This document shows, piece after piece, positions 24,485 to 34,929 of a stretch of 64,000 nt of DNA. Made by a program: the position numbers and the translations under genes. The number at the start of each line of letters is the position of its first letter. The first letter of the stretch is position 1. This stretch comes from Lamellibrachia columna (taxonomy: Eukaryota > Annelida > Polychaeta > Sabellida > Siboglinidae): positions 16,628,194-16,692,193 of the forward strand of contig OY759263.1 in NCBI GenBank assembly GCA_963662155.1, read 5' to 3'. Below the pieces are notes generated by a model. The model did no database searches. It was given only the letters and a program-made list of their open reading frames with translations, and had not been told where the DNA came from.

Positions 24485-24830
24485 TGTGCGTGTGCGTGTG
24501 CGTTTTCGTGTGTATCGTATACGCACGCACGCACGCACGCAAACAGGAATACAATCGGGTATACATTGCTACGCAAGCATAACATAACGTAATTATACTT
24601 AAGTATACATACACGTATGTCCATAAAAAACTAGCGTTGTCCTTAATTAATCAGAACGCGTAATTTAAGTGGACACTTGAGGTTCACGACGTTCACGAAG
24701 CACACAATTATTACTAGAATTTAACAAGATTTAACAAGATTTGCCACCCAAGCCAAAGGCCCAGATGGCAAGTGGACAAGGAAGCCATTGGCTTATCGAG
24801 AGTCCAACAATGTTCATCTACTTATAACCC
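23001..24830. repeat. Tandem duplication, copy B (1830 bp)
   Basis: Second copy of the unit at 21167-23000. Its right edge runs without break into the rest of the LINE tail (24818-25243), whereas copy A is cut at TTATAACCC. Copy B therefore keeps the original LINE junction. The left edge of the unit falls inside the candidate first exon, so copy B lacks the start codon. Confidence 0.95.
23260..23370 (+). CDS. Candidate internal exon, copy B
   Basis: Twin of the exon at 21422-21532, with the same acceptor and donor and the same length of 111 nt. The frame is open and differs by one residue at its first full codon. Two in-phase copies of a symmetric exon in tandem could in principle both be spliced in. 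Confidence 0.35.
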
Positions 24831-25245
24831 GCCCTCCTGAGATATGTGTCAACTTTGTTTGTAAACATATTCACGCTGCTAGCAGTGACACAATCTGTAG
24901 ACAATTTGTTCCATTCATTTATTGTCCTCTGTGAGAACGAGTGCTTCCTGATGTCCAATCTACATTGATCCTTTACTAATTTTACCTCATGTCCTCTTGT
25001 TCTGGTATCCTTCTTGAGTGAGAAAAACATATTTCTATCAATATTTTTATACCCATTCAATATCTTAAGAACTTCAATCTGATCTCCTCTTAACCTCCTT
25101 GTCTCTAGAGTTGTTAAACCACATTCTTTCAGGCGTTCTTCATAACTAAGGTCTCTAAGTTCTGGAATAATTTTAGTTGCTCTCCTTTGTATGCGTTCAA
25201 GCGTATCTATATCCTTCTTACGATATGGTCTCCATGCTTGCACTC
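24720..25245 (-). mobile_element. LINE 3' fragment, 5'-truncated
   Basis: The minus strand encodes the C-terminal 140 residues of a LINE protein: MQAWRPYRKKDIDTLERIQR, CGLTTLETRRLRGDQIE, KHSFSQRTINEWNKLS and a terminal YLRRAGYK with stop. The 3' untranslated tail ends in a repeated TTAAATCTTG-type motif at about 24720-24740. It is close kin of the copy at 27.96-29.1 kb. The body is open in this fragment. It is cut at about 25243, next to GT-rich DNA. Confidence 0.9.
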
Positions 25246-25520
25246 GTTAATTTCCTCCGTGTGTGTGTTATTGTACAGTGCAGTGCAGTGTATGTTTGTT
25301 TGTTTGTATGCAGTGCTGTGTGCGTGTGTGCAGTGCGTGTGTGTATGTGTGCGTGCGTGCGTTCGAGTGCGTGTGTGATGTGTGCGCGCGCGCGCGTGTG
25401 TGTTATTGTACAGCGTAGTGCAGAACAGTGGAGTGTGTTTGTATGCAGTGCTGTGTGCGTGTGCTTGTGCGTGTATGGAGTTGTTTGTGCTTATATACAT
25501 CTGAATGTGTATTGTTTATT
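25246..25520. repeat. GT-rich sequence with internal 2-copy repeat
   Basis: GTGTTATTGTACAG plus TGTATGCAGTGCTGTGTGCG occur at about 25266-25330 and again at about 25400-25460. The interval is rich in GTGCGT/GTGTGT simple sequence. Confidence 0.75.
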
Positions 25521-25608
25521 AATATTGATGTCGATAGAAGCCACTGGTAATATGAGGATGTATTTCCCTACCCAGCTATGATAAGCGTGGTTATTTTGTT
25601 AAACGTCA

Positions 25609-26035
25609 GGTGCTACGATGGTTGGGCTGTGTTGGTGTGGGTATTACGATAGTTGGGCTGGGATGGTCAGGCTAGTACGATGGTTGGGCTCCAGTGGTTA
25701 GGATACTCAGATGGTTGGGCTGCGGTGGTCAGGGCGCTACAATGGTTCGGATGTGGTGTTCGGGGTACTAAGACGGTTGCTTGTGATGGTCTGGATACTA
25801 CGATAGTTGGACTGCGGTGGACAGGGTACTACGATGGTTGGACTGGGGCCATCAGGGTATGACAATGGTTTGGCTGCGGTGGCGATGGTACTACGATGGT
25901 TGGACTGCGGTGGTGAGGGTACTACTATGGTTGGACTGGGCCGATCAGGGTACTACGATGGCTGGACTGCAGTGGTGAGAGTGCTACGTCGGTTTTTTTC
26001 TGAGGTGGCGTTGGTACTACTACGGTTGGGCTAAG
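25609..26035. repeat. 31-bp minisatellite, about 13 copies
   Basis: The unit CTACGATGGTTGGACTGCGG plus TGGTCAGGGTA repeats with substitutions (25-33 bp variants). It creates a Tyr-Asp-Gly-Trp-rich frame that I regard as an artefact. Confidence 0.92.
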
Positions 26036-26524
26036 CTTTACTGAGAGGTGCATTTCGCCATTATTAAATGCACACATGCACGCTCTTAGGCACGCACGCA
26101 CGCACACGTCTGAATTATACACACTCACTTGAAATAATTAAGAAAACAAGTTGAACTGTTTTGTAATTAAATATGTCAGATTGTATTATCGTATATAAAG
26201 AAGCATGTCGACAAATTGCGCCAAACAATTGCCACAGACCACCCTGAGGATTCTCAGCGAGTCAAAATAGTTGCTCCACCTAACGGGTCTAACGGAGACA
26301 GTGCGACTACAATACTGATATATAGACACCAGTGTAGTTTACCATAAAGTCTTACGAATTTTCTTGAATTTTCTTGTACTTGTACAGTTTATTTTTCCAT
26401 AAATCATATACATATACAAATCAAGTGTACATAAGAACTAATTAGAGCCCTCATTTTTTTCAATGCGTTTCTTCTACAATTCTCTGAGTTTTTATTAATT
26501 TCTGAGACAAGTTTTGACACTAAG
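26036..26524. other. No feature recognised
   Basis: AT-rich unique sequence between the minisatellite and the transposon-type gene pieces. Confidence 0.5.
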
Positions 26525-26533
26525 GGATTTTAA

Positions 26534-27034
26534 TTAATCCTTCACATTTGAAACAGACAATTCTTCAGCTGGATTTTCCTCCATAGAGTGTTCAAGCTCA
26601 GAAGTATGCTCAATTCGTTGTCTCTTTTTGAAGATGTCTTCACGCCAGTACACAAGGTTTCTCTTTGAATATTCCCTGCATTCTGTTTGCATATGCTTCA
26701 GTTGCAGCTGCCTCATTGAACCTTTCAAAATGTTAGCACATGCATCTATTTTATTGGAATGCTGGTGATGATTTGATTTGGCAATTTCATTTGCTTTCTC
26801 CATGCCTTGACCACTAAATGTTGTCAGTCCAAGGTGCAAGCCAGATAGAAATGGCATATGATACACAAGGCAGGGCATGTAGGGGGTGACCCTTTTCTTT
26901 TCATATCCTTTCCGCTTCCCTTCAAGTCTAATGAAAAGTTTCACCCAATCATTGGCTAGACCAAAAATATTTGCAGAAGTGACACCATTATGATCACGAT
27001 AATCATGATTGACAACTCCATATAATGCATCCAA
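26534..27034 (-). pseudogene. Transposon-type protein, C-terminal part
   Basis: The minus-strand frame carries FGLANDWVKLFIRLEGK, then VTPYMPCLVYHMPFLSGLHL and FSGQGMEKANEIAKS. I recall the same order (ITPYMH..LAHHVP, F.GQG.EK.ND..K) in a long uncharacterised protein family repeated many times in cnidarian, sponge and other aquatic invertebrate genomes, and thought to belong to mobile elements. The function is unknown; a transposase role is inferred. The frame ends in an acidic tail before a stop. It follows the piece at 27198-27767 on the same strand after stops in the interval. Confidence 0.55.
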
Positions 27035-27197
27035 TCTCTGGTAGACTTCTACAACTTCTACTCTTTTGTATTATGATGTATAGCATCCCCAACAGCAAGC
27101 TGCTCTTCTAGACATTTCATGGTACCTTTACCGGCTACATTCCTGGTCTCCCATATTCTGAAACTTATACCCCACAATGAGAAATGCACTTAACTAG

Positions 27198-27767
27198 TTA
27201 ATCAATATGGGATACATTTGGTTTTGGAATAATCCCATTTTTTTCTTTAGCATCATAATCAGTTGCATCCTCGATCAAATTGATTAGAAGTATGTCAGTG
27301 ATTCGAAGCATCATATGCAGTTGATCAACAACAACTGGACTAAGTATGATTCTAAGAAGAGGTTTAAGCCTGCAACCATGGTAATTGTTCAATGCGTTTT
27401 GCGACATTTCTTCGATTGTTCTTGCCAAATTTTCTTGGCAGTAGAAATCATGTGCTTTAGACATATCCCTACGGTCATCGGTGTGAATCTTGCAGTATAT
27501 GAAGGCATGGTTGGAAGTTGCACCCGCCATTTCAAGTACCATAAGGAGAAATTTGTAATCTCCTCCCATACATACATTTACCTGAATTTCTTCGCCATTT
27601 ACTTCAACAGACTTGGATGAAAAAAGTGAATTTATGGACACGAAGACATTCTTAAATGAAGTTTTTGATGTAGATACATTGGAATCCAGGGTGGCATTAT
27701 CTCCTGTCGTCATGGGATGAAACATCCAACATCCGTTTGAATAGGGTACACCTGACGAATACACCAA
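27198..27767 (-). pseudogene. Transposon-type protein, central part
   Basis: The frame of 189 codons includes VNVCMGGDYKFLLMVLEMAG, SNHAFIYCKIHTDDR, LARTIEEMSQN and PVVVDQLHMMLRITDILLIN. These match the recalled family order LELYLGGDWKFL, ACIWCK, RSLEEI and the D-x-LH-x-xLRITD block, which includes candidate acidic residues. The first 30 codons correspond to the dispersed repeat family found at 29.8, 37.6 kb and elsewhere, so those repeats probably derive from this element. A stop separates it from the C-terminal piece, so this copy looks inactive. Confidence 0.6.
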
Positions 27768-27816
27768 TTACCATGTGTGTTTACAGAAATTAATATTTCT
27801 AATACCTCCATAATTT
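27707..27816 (-). repeat. Repeat family A, copy 1 (in coding element)
   Basis: On the minus strand it reads TTATGGAGGTATTAGAAATA and onward to GATGTTTCATCCCATGACGA. It is about 90% like 29817-29922 in opposite orientation, forming an inverted pair about 2 kb apart around a LINE insertion. It provides the uninterrupted version of the site split by the LTR at 29.9 kb. Confidence 0.9.
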
Positions 27817-27959
27817 TACGCTTTTGTTATATATGATAATGGATAACTTAATAATGCAACACCGGGTTTCGAAATCACCTTCTGCCATTTCGAAACTCGG
27901 GCAATTTTGACTTGTTTTAATCCTAAATCATATTAAATTAATCATATTAGATTAATCAC

Positions 27960-29105
27960 ATTAAGTTCTACAAAGATTGCTACTTAAATTAAAAGCCCAT
28001 GGTATCGGGGATAGCATAACTGACTGGATAGAACAATGGCTGACTGACAGAAGACAACGAGTTGTAGTAGATGGAGAAGTTTCAAATTGGAAATCGGTTT
28101 TGAGTGGGGTACCTCAAGGGTCAGTACTAGGACCTATATTATTCTTAATTTATATCAATGACTTGGACGACAGTATAACAAGTAACGTACTGAAATTTGC
28201 GGATGACACAAAACTGTTTAGAAAGGTTAATACTGATGGTGATAAACAACATTTACAAAACGATCTAGACAGATTAGTGAAATGGTCTGAGAAATGGCAG
28301 ATGCTGTTCAATTTTGGGAAATGTAAATGCCTACATACAGGACATGGGAACTTGAATGTAAACTATAAAATGGGAGATACTGTTCTGGGTACTACTGTAA
28401 AAGAAAAGGACTTAGGAGTTACAATAAGCGCTGATATGAAAGTTTCAGAGCAGTGTAGTATTGCAGCTTCAAAGGGTAATCAAATTCTTGGATTGATTAG
28501 AAGAAACATAACATACAAGGGAAAAAAGTTAATTATACCTCTTTATAAAGCAATAGTTAGACCTCATTTAGAATACTGTATACAAGCATGGAGACCATAT
28601 CGTAAGAAGGATATAGATACGCTTGAACGCATACAAAGGAGAGCAACTAAAATGATTCCAGAACTTAGAGACCTTAGTTATGAAGAACGCCTGAAAGAAT
28701 GTGGTTTAACAACTCTAGAGACAAGGAGGTTAAGAGGAGATCAGATTGAAGTTTTTAAGATATTGAATGGGTATGAAATTATTGATAGAAATATGTTTTT
28801 CTCACTCAAGAAGGATAGCAGAACTAGAGGACATGAGGTAAAATTAGTAAAGGATCAATGTAGATTGGACATCAGGAAGCACTCGTTCTCACAGAGGACA
28901 ATAAATGAATGGAACAAATTGTCTACAGATTGTGTAACTGCTACCAGCGTGAATATGTTTAAAAACAAGGTTGACACATATATCAGGAGGGCGGGTTATA
29001 AGTAGGTGAACATTGTTGGACTCTCGATAAGCCAATGGCTTCCTTGTCCACTTGCCATCTGGGCCTTTGGCTTGGATGGCAAATCTTGTTAAATCTTGTT
29101 AAAAA
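27960..29105 (+). mobile_element. 5'-truncated LINE with intact RT C-terminal half
   Basis: Truncated just after reverse transcriptase motif A. It carries motif B SGVPQGSVLGPILFLIYIND, motif C LKFADDTKLF and the C-terminal domain, then a 3' tail ending in a repeated TTAAATCTTG motif at about 29080-29100. It is the best-preserved copy of the family also seen at 1.0-1.4, 24.7-25.2 and 48.4-49.0 kb. It is inserted between inverted copies of repeat family A. Confidence 0.93.
27977..29005 (+). CDS. LINE reverse transcriptase, C-terminal 342 aa
   Basis: The frame is open from the truncation point to the natural stop after YIRRAGYK. It includes the polymerase palm motif FADD (about residue 75), the preceding GVPQGSVLGP loop (about residue 45), the thumb region with MKVSEQCSIAASKGNQILGL and the LERIQRRATKMIPELRDLSY block. 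A terminal KHSFSQRTINEWNKLS motif follows. Without the endonuclease and the first RT motifs it cannot be active. No frameshift is seen, so it is younger than most LINE pieces here. The first in-frame ATG is lacking because of truncation. Confidence 0.9.
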   Translation: MLLKLKAHGIGDSITDWIEQWLTDRRQRVVVDGEVSNWKSVLSGVPQGSVLGPILFLIYINDLDDSITSNVLKFADDTKLFRKVNTDGDKQHLQNDLDRLVKWSEKWQMLFNFGKCKCLHTGHGNLNVNYKMGDTVLGTTVKEKDLGVTISADMKVSEQCSIAASKGNQILGLIRRNITYKGKKLIIPLYKAIVRPHLEYCIQAWRPYRKKDIDTLERIQRRATKMIPELRDLSYEERLKECGLTTLETRRLRGDQIEVFKILNGYEIIDRNMFFSLKKDSRTRGHEVKLVKDQCRLDIRKHSFSQRTINEWNKLSTDCVTATSVNMFKNKVDTYIRRAGYK

Positions 29106-29816
29106 CGAATTCGCTTCAACTACAATTCACACGTCCAGTCACCGGGAAGAGAAACACATATTTACGTCTTTATCTTCAACAAAATTATTCTGCAACATGT
29201 TATAATCCACATTACATTTCCAGACGTTGGATCTGCGACTAAGCGTTCGTCCTCGCCCAATTTCCTGACCCCGGTTATGTGAATAGCGTTGTCCAGATAA
29301 TTTTCCGTTTCTCCGCCAGTTGGCTGGTTAGAAAAGCGTGGAACTTGTTAGGTTTTAAATGACAGTAAGATTGATATTTGTAGTTCTATGGAAGTTAGAC
29401 ACAACTAAGACATCGGCCATTACCCATCGGCCGTACGAAAAGTACAATAATAAGTAAAACTATTATGTTTTTGTGGCGGTGTATTAAAAATCCCTTTATA
29501 TCGCCCACGTTTCAGTACTTGCATGTATTTCCCGTTTACTTATGACAGTTAGCCATGTATTTTGGTAACACAGGAGTGGTTTATTTGCAGATTTTTGCAT
29601 CTGTAGAGTCAGTGAGTCCACTATATGTTTTTCCATTTTTCTGTGTGGAATCTTGTTACTTCCCCTGAAATAGTCATAGTCATAAAGAATCATACATAGA
29701 CACTAGCCTGGTGACTGCAGCCTGGCTGGGCTGAGTTCGACTTACCAACTAACACCGACCAGTGGTCGAAGAGCAAAACCAACGTATGACGTGTGCCTAC
29801 ATCCATTATCATATAT
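29106..29816. other. No gene recognised
   Basis: Unique AT-rich sequence between the LINE tail and repeat family A copy 2. Confidence 0.5.
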
Positions 29817-31050
29817 GAAATTATGGAGGTATTACAAATATTAATTTCTGTAAACACGCATGGTAATTGGTGTATTTGTCAGGTCTACACCATTCAAATG
29901 GATGTTGGATGTTTCATCCCATTGTAACGTCACCGTTACCGGTCTCTCATAACCGTCTCACGTCAGGACCTTCCACCTACTTCATTCAGCATTCAGCCCT
30001 GACGTGATTTTGAATAGAGACAACTAATACACGTTCGTGTATTCTACAGGTTCGACCTACAGCGTAGGCTTTTATTGTTATGCACAACATCAATCTGTTA
30101 TAGCGCTACTGACATGCATAAACAAGTTCTCTTGAGGGTTGAAGATCACCTCCCTTGGTATCGGAAGATGAGACCTCGGTAGTAGGCTCTCTCAGCTCTC
30201 TCTCTCTCCGCTGGCCTCTACTTATAGTGGAGTTGGAAACATGGACATGCTTCCTATCACGTACGCCAATCACGCTCTTCACATGGACCTTTCTGCATTG
30301 AAATGTCTAATTAAAATAAATATTGTGCACCTCCATTGTCGGAGAAGCTAAGTTGGGAATTCATGGAACCCGTAACTCAAATCTCATATATAGGTATGAC
30401 ATCGTGTAGACACTATGCAAATCTTCCTCTTGACCGCACCGTTGGTCAGTGCGATATTAATCACCTTTCCCCGTTTCGACAAACACCACTGCTTGTCTAT
30501 CGTCGAGTGTTCAATAGAGCATTGAGACTCATCATGAATCAGTGATACATCCCGTATTGACATGTCTACATAAAATAGATAAACGGTGTGCACTCCTGTT
30601 AGTATTCATATATTACTCTGCTTTTCATATATACACGGTATGCTCTTTACACCATGACGACAGGAGATAATGACATGGTGGATACCAAGGTGACAGGATA
30701 TCTGCCTCAAAAAAAGGTGGGATTGGTGGGTGGTTACACCCCCTCATAGTTGTTTACCTGCAGTCAGATAACATTTTACAATACTTTGTAAATCACACAG
30801 TATAAGGGTATATGATCAGTGGTGTATTTGGATAAAATTAGTTTTACTGTATTTTTCTGTTGCACCACTACATGGTAGACTGAGTGACTAGTCTTGGTCT
30901 CCCCCTTTGTGAGATCTATTGAGGAGTGGGAGGTTGGCCTAACAATAGGTGCGAGGTAGGATTGGTGGGATGTGGACTCTCAAAATTGTTGGGAGATGGG
31001 AAGTGGAGACCCTCAGACACTCCCATCTGTTGTTCTAACACACTATTCAT
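29817..31050 (+). repeat. Repeat family A, copy 2, split by an LTR
   Basis: The first part, 29817-29922 (TTATGGAGGTATTACAAATA to GTTTCATCCCAT), and the second, from 30652 (CCATGACGACAGGAGATAAT), are contiguous in the copy at 27.7 kb but separated here by 729 bp. The later part includes ATCTGCCTCAAAAA, AATCACACAGTATAAGGGTA and TATGATCAGTGGTGTATTTG, shared with copies at 33.4 and 37.7 kb. Confidence 0.88.
29923..30651. mobile_element. Solo LTR of a retrotransposon
   Basis: The insert begins TGTAACGTCACC and ends GCTCTTTACA, so its termini are TGTAA...TTACA. It is flanked by a 4-bp target duplication, CCAT (29919-29922 and 30652-30655). The empty site is legible in the family A copy at 27.7 kb. 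Inside are a TATA-like CTTATAG at about 30222 and AATAAA-like AAATAAATA at about 30314, as expected for an LTR promoter and polyadenylation signal. No internal retroelement genes are present. A 4-bp duplication suits Gypsy or BEL-type elements. Confidence 0.88.
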
Positions 31051-31689
31051 GTGAGTGGGTCCCTGGTGACAATGGTCATAAGCAAGGTCCCTAGGTAACA
31101 GTGATGACACAAAGTGTATAAGGTTGTGGTGGTCCCATGCTGATTCACGTGACGGTTGTCTCAGACAACGTCCCATGGCAACTGTGGGGTGCACAACTCT
31201 TGAGTTTCCCACTGCGGCTACATGAGGGAAGATGGAGTAGAGTTGGGCATTTCTCCCCCTTTGAGGAAGTTGTAAATTATATTTTATTATAATATAACAT
31301 ACGTGTTTTGTACTTGTATCAACAGACAACATTCTAGCTAAGTATATAAAGTAAGATTGTCTGATTGTAAAATCTAAATATTTGAGATATTATGATAAAT
31401 TCTGTATATTTGTGATCTGTATAGTTCAGTAGTTTTGTACTGATTGCTTTTTTCAGAGGTGGCCATTTTTGGATTCATTAAATGTTGAAATTGTCTATGT
31501 TAATCATACGCTTGTTCACAATTGGTGTGGTAATCGGATGTAATCTATACCAAACTGTGGTTGAGATTGGTGCCTAGTTATATTTATGAAGCCATTACAG
31601 TTGATAAACATGCAGGATATCATAAAATCCAACAGAAAGTTAACCTGTCTTCATTCTGTCACAACTTGATACCAGTGGACTGAACAGTT
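31051..31689. other. No gene recognised
   Basis: Tail of repeat A-like sequence, then unique AT-rich DNA. Upstream AMT exons would be expected here if the gene were whole; none was seen. Confidence 0.5.
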
Positions 31690-31849
31690 GAGGTGGTTGA
31701 ATGCCTGCTTACCTCACCAGGTTGCAGTGTGGAGCTGGTAGGACTCAGTGCATGGGACAGTCTGCGATTGGAGGCAGGCATGTGTCTCTATGGCAACAAC
31801 TTTGACGAGAGGATTACTCTGGTGGAAGCAAGCCTGGCTTGGACCATGG
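31690..31849 (+). pseudogene. AMT: AMT-like exon (glycine cleavage T-protein)
   Basis: The stretch reads [20 protein letters not shown], then [20 protein letters not shown], ending at donor G/GTAAGT. Animal aminomethyltransferase has [20 protein letters not shown] followed by the TPVEGSLSWTLGK region at this place. The intact enzyme is the mitochondrial T-protein of glycine cleavage, using tetrahydrofolate. Several changes look like methyl-CpG decay, for example Arg to Trp (CGG to TGG) in the ARDSLRLE motif. The splice phase to the exon at 32598 is right. The remaining exons are missing nearby, so I call it a gene fossil. Confidence 0.75.
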
Positions 31850-32597
31850 GTAAGTGCTGCATCCATCATGAAGCATCATGGATTGCAAAGTTGACTGTGT
31901 AAATGATTGCAATAATATCATGCCAGATATATAAGCATTCTGAAAATGTTTACTATTTATTACCCCAAATAATCATATTTTAAAAGAAATTGAGTTGCTA
32001 AGACATTTAGAATCTTAGGTGTTGACACGCCTATGTTTCAGTAAGATTAATTGTTCTTCGTGGTCGCAAAAATTCAGTGAGTACATCTTGTTGGAATTTA
32101 AAATCCATATTGCTTAGTTTGGAACTTGTGGGGATGATAATATTGTTAATATGAAATAGTTAAGAATTTGTGCAGCATTTGCGTAATATACATTCAAATG
32201 GTAAAGTGACAATTGTTTCAACTGGGATGGATATTTGGTTGCGTGTTTGCTGTCCGAAACCCTTAAATGATTGATAATTTGCATATTGGAATGGTTTAAC
32301 TAGTTTTGTATTAAACAATGTTATGCTATGCAACTGGTCATTGTTATTGGTTCAGTCGATATCATCTATTTCTATCAAACCTTTGTTGAGCTTTTTCTGT
32401 GCACCCAGAAATCTACCTTTTTTGCTTGTAGAGGAAATTTTTTCTATAAAATAGTTTTTTTGAATGCGCCCTCTGAGACGAAATAAAAAATTTAATCTGC
32501 TATAAATTTTCTGCACAAAACCCCTGGATCCCCTCACATGCAGCATAAAATATTTAAAATAGAATTTATTAACTGAAATATTCCTGATTAGTTTCAG

Positions 32598-32713
32598 TTA
32601 CGTGCCGTTGTGAAACTGCTGACGTTCCAGGTGTCAGCATCATTCTGCAGCAGCTAAAAGACAGGGTGGCCGTGAGAAGGGTCGGCTGTGTGTCTTCTGG
32701 ACCCCCGCAAGAA
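32598..32713 (+). pseudogene. AMT: AMT-like next exon
   Basis: After acceptor TTAGTTTCAG the exon reads CRCETADVPGVSIILQQLKD then RVAVRRVGCVSSGPP, to a donor GAA/GTATGT. This aligns without gaps to the T-protein segment after TLGKRRR (AAMDFPGAK, QLKGR, RRRVGL). Two conserved arginines of the KRRR motif are cysteines (CGY to TGY), again a CpG-decay pattern. The one-base carry from the previous exon gives the same residue spacing as in the human protein. No later exon with the C-terminal end of the T-protein was found. Confidence 0.7.
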
Positions 32714-33375
32714 GTATGTGTCATCATGTCTATGTTTATGTCCTCACAGTTTTGTCATTCTTAGATTTCAAATTGTGACTTTCTTGTGATGGTTCATTGG
32801 TACGTTTCTTTTGGGTGTCCTCTTTTCGTTTTTCCACATGGTTTCCAGCACCATGCCTGTTTTTGCATTCTTGTTTGCGCATTCTAAAGACATGGCCAAA
32901 ATATTTCTATCTTCTGTTCAATATTGTTGACTTGATTGACTCAGCATTTGTTCATTTAAGGACTTCCTCATTGGTGATAAATTTGTTCCATTTGATGTTT
33001 TCTTTAGAAGCCCAGGTGTAGCAAATAACGTTGTTGTTGAACATTCTTATGTATAAATAACATTGTTGTTGAACATTCTTAGGTATTTATACCCTTTGTA
33101 TTGATACCCTTTGACCTCTAAATTGTTGTGAGTTTTTGAAATACTCCCCATGCCTTTCCTAGCCTATTCTTAGTGTAAATGGAATAGTCTCCATCTTTGG
33201 AAGTTACATTTCCAAGGTAGGTGAAATGATCCACATCTGTCAGTAAAACTGGTTTTCACAGTTTGCTGTTGTGACTTAAAAATTAGAGATGGTGTAATTT
33301 TTTTACACTTGGTGGTTTTTATAGTACACGGGAAAATGTAATAATATTGTGAGATAATGTTGTCTTGTTCTGTAG

Positions 33376-33740
33376 CAGACACAATATAAGGGTATATGAT
33401 CAGTGACATATTTGGGGGGAGCTTTGGGCCATGGCGCCCCTTTGGTTTACATTTTTTAACTGTATTTTTTTGTTGCACTGCTACATGGGTGATTAGCCCC
33501 GGCCCTCCCCCCTGTGAGATCCTAGACATATCACTAAACGTGATAAATTAAAACATCCAGTTGAAAAATCTGACATCTCAATCTCAATAAGGGGTTGGCC
33601 TGAAAAATAGGTGGGATTTAGGATTGGTGAGAGGTGTACTCTCAAAATTGGTGGGAGGTTAACCCCCAAAACAAGTGGGAGATGGGAGGTTGAAACCCTG
33701 CCATAGTCCTCCGTTCTAGCATACTATTTATGTGATTGGG
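33376..33740 (+). repeat. Repeat family A, copy 3
   Basis: Begins ATATAAGGGTATATGATCAG and contains TTGTTGCACTGCTACATGG, CCCCTGTGAGATC and AATAGGTGGG blocks shared with 30.8-31.0 kb. Its first about 225 bp recur in reverse orientation at 34930-35175, making an inverted pair around a hAT-like element. Confidence 0.85.
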
Positions 33741-33863
33741 CTGATGAGGAAAGGGAAAGTATCAAACAAACAAATCCGTCTGTTATCTCTTGGTGGACAC
33801 CTACTAAAATTTTACATTTATTAGCATAATAATGACTAATGTATTTCTTTATGTTACAGTAAA

Positions 33864-34912
33864 CAGGGCTGGGTCCAATTACACAAAATTATATCAATTA
33901 CAATTACATAATTTTTTTAATTACAATTACAGTCATAATTTTCCAAATCAATTACAATTACACTGTTACAATTACATTATGCGGAACCAAATATATTCAG
34001 CATTTGTTAATTATGTATTTTTGCGCGTTTTGCTGAATTTCAATATTTTGTACACAATTGATCAACAAATATAACGGTAATGTTTGTACATTTTGTTAAA
34101 TTGTGACTTTGAATTATACTAAATAAAAAGATAGCCGTTTAAAACATATTTTTATTATATAAAAATACAATGCAATATCCAGACATAATTCTACAGGACA
34201 TATTCCAATGCAGACATTTATCCGTGCGCATTTCTTAAATTTTTCTTTGGAAAATACTAATAATAGGGTTTTATGTGTTTACTTTGAGGTTGTAGCTCCT
34301 GCTCTAAGCTGACATGCTTAATTGGTCTGCCCTTTGCTTTGTGGGAGTTGGGAATGGGAAGAGAGGCCATATAAATGGTCCTTGCCACCTGACCTGTCTC
34401 CAACCCACCTCAACACAAGGGGTGTAATTGGCTTGCAAACTCTGCAACATTTCACTGAGCTGATATTTTCTGAAGCAATATCAGGCTACAGGTCTTTCCA
34501 TGTTGTTTGAATACCAGCTTAGCCTTTGTCTGACAATGTCTGTGCATTGTTTATTGCTTCCTGGCTGTTACCAACTTACTGAAAAGGCTAATTGCTAAGG
34601 CTACCCACCACTAGCACCACTGACCAGTACCCACCAGGCAGTGAATACTGAGACTTAAATATAAATATATAAGCAGGTGTTATTATTAGTCTTAATTTTT
34701 AACTCATGTGAGACTTAAATTATATTTTTATTGACAATTCGTTCAGGTAGTTTGTGATATGAAACGTACTGTAATTGATTGTAATTGAAATAAAATTTCA
34801 ATTATACAAAATATAACAATTACAATTACAGCAACATTTTGAAACCATAATCAATTACAATTACACAATTTTGCTGTAATCAATTACAATTACATAATTG
34901 GACCCAGCCCTG
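33864..34912. mobile_element. Non-autonomous hAT-like element 1 (1049 bp)
   Basis: The termini are CAGGGCTGGGTCCAATTA at the left and its exact inverse TAATTGGACCCAGCCCTG at the right. The element is flanked by a perfect 8-bp target duplication, ACAGTAAA (33856-33863 and 34913-34920). The 8-bp duplication and CAGGG start are typical of the hAT superfamily. Subterminal regions are rich in CAATTACAATTA motifs. No transposase frame is present; it would need one supplied in trans. Confidence 0.95.
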
Positions 34913-34929
34913 ACAGTAAATTTAATGTG

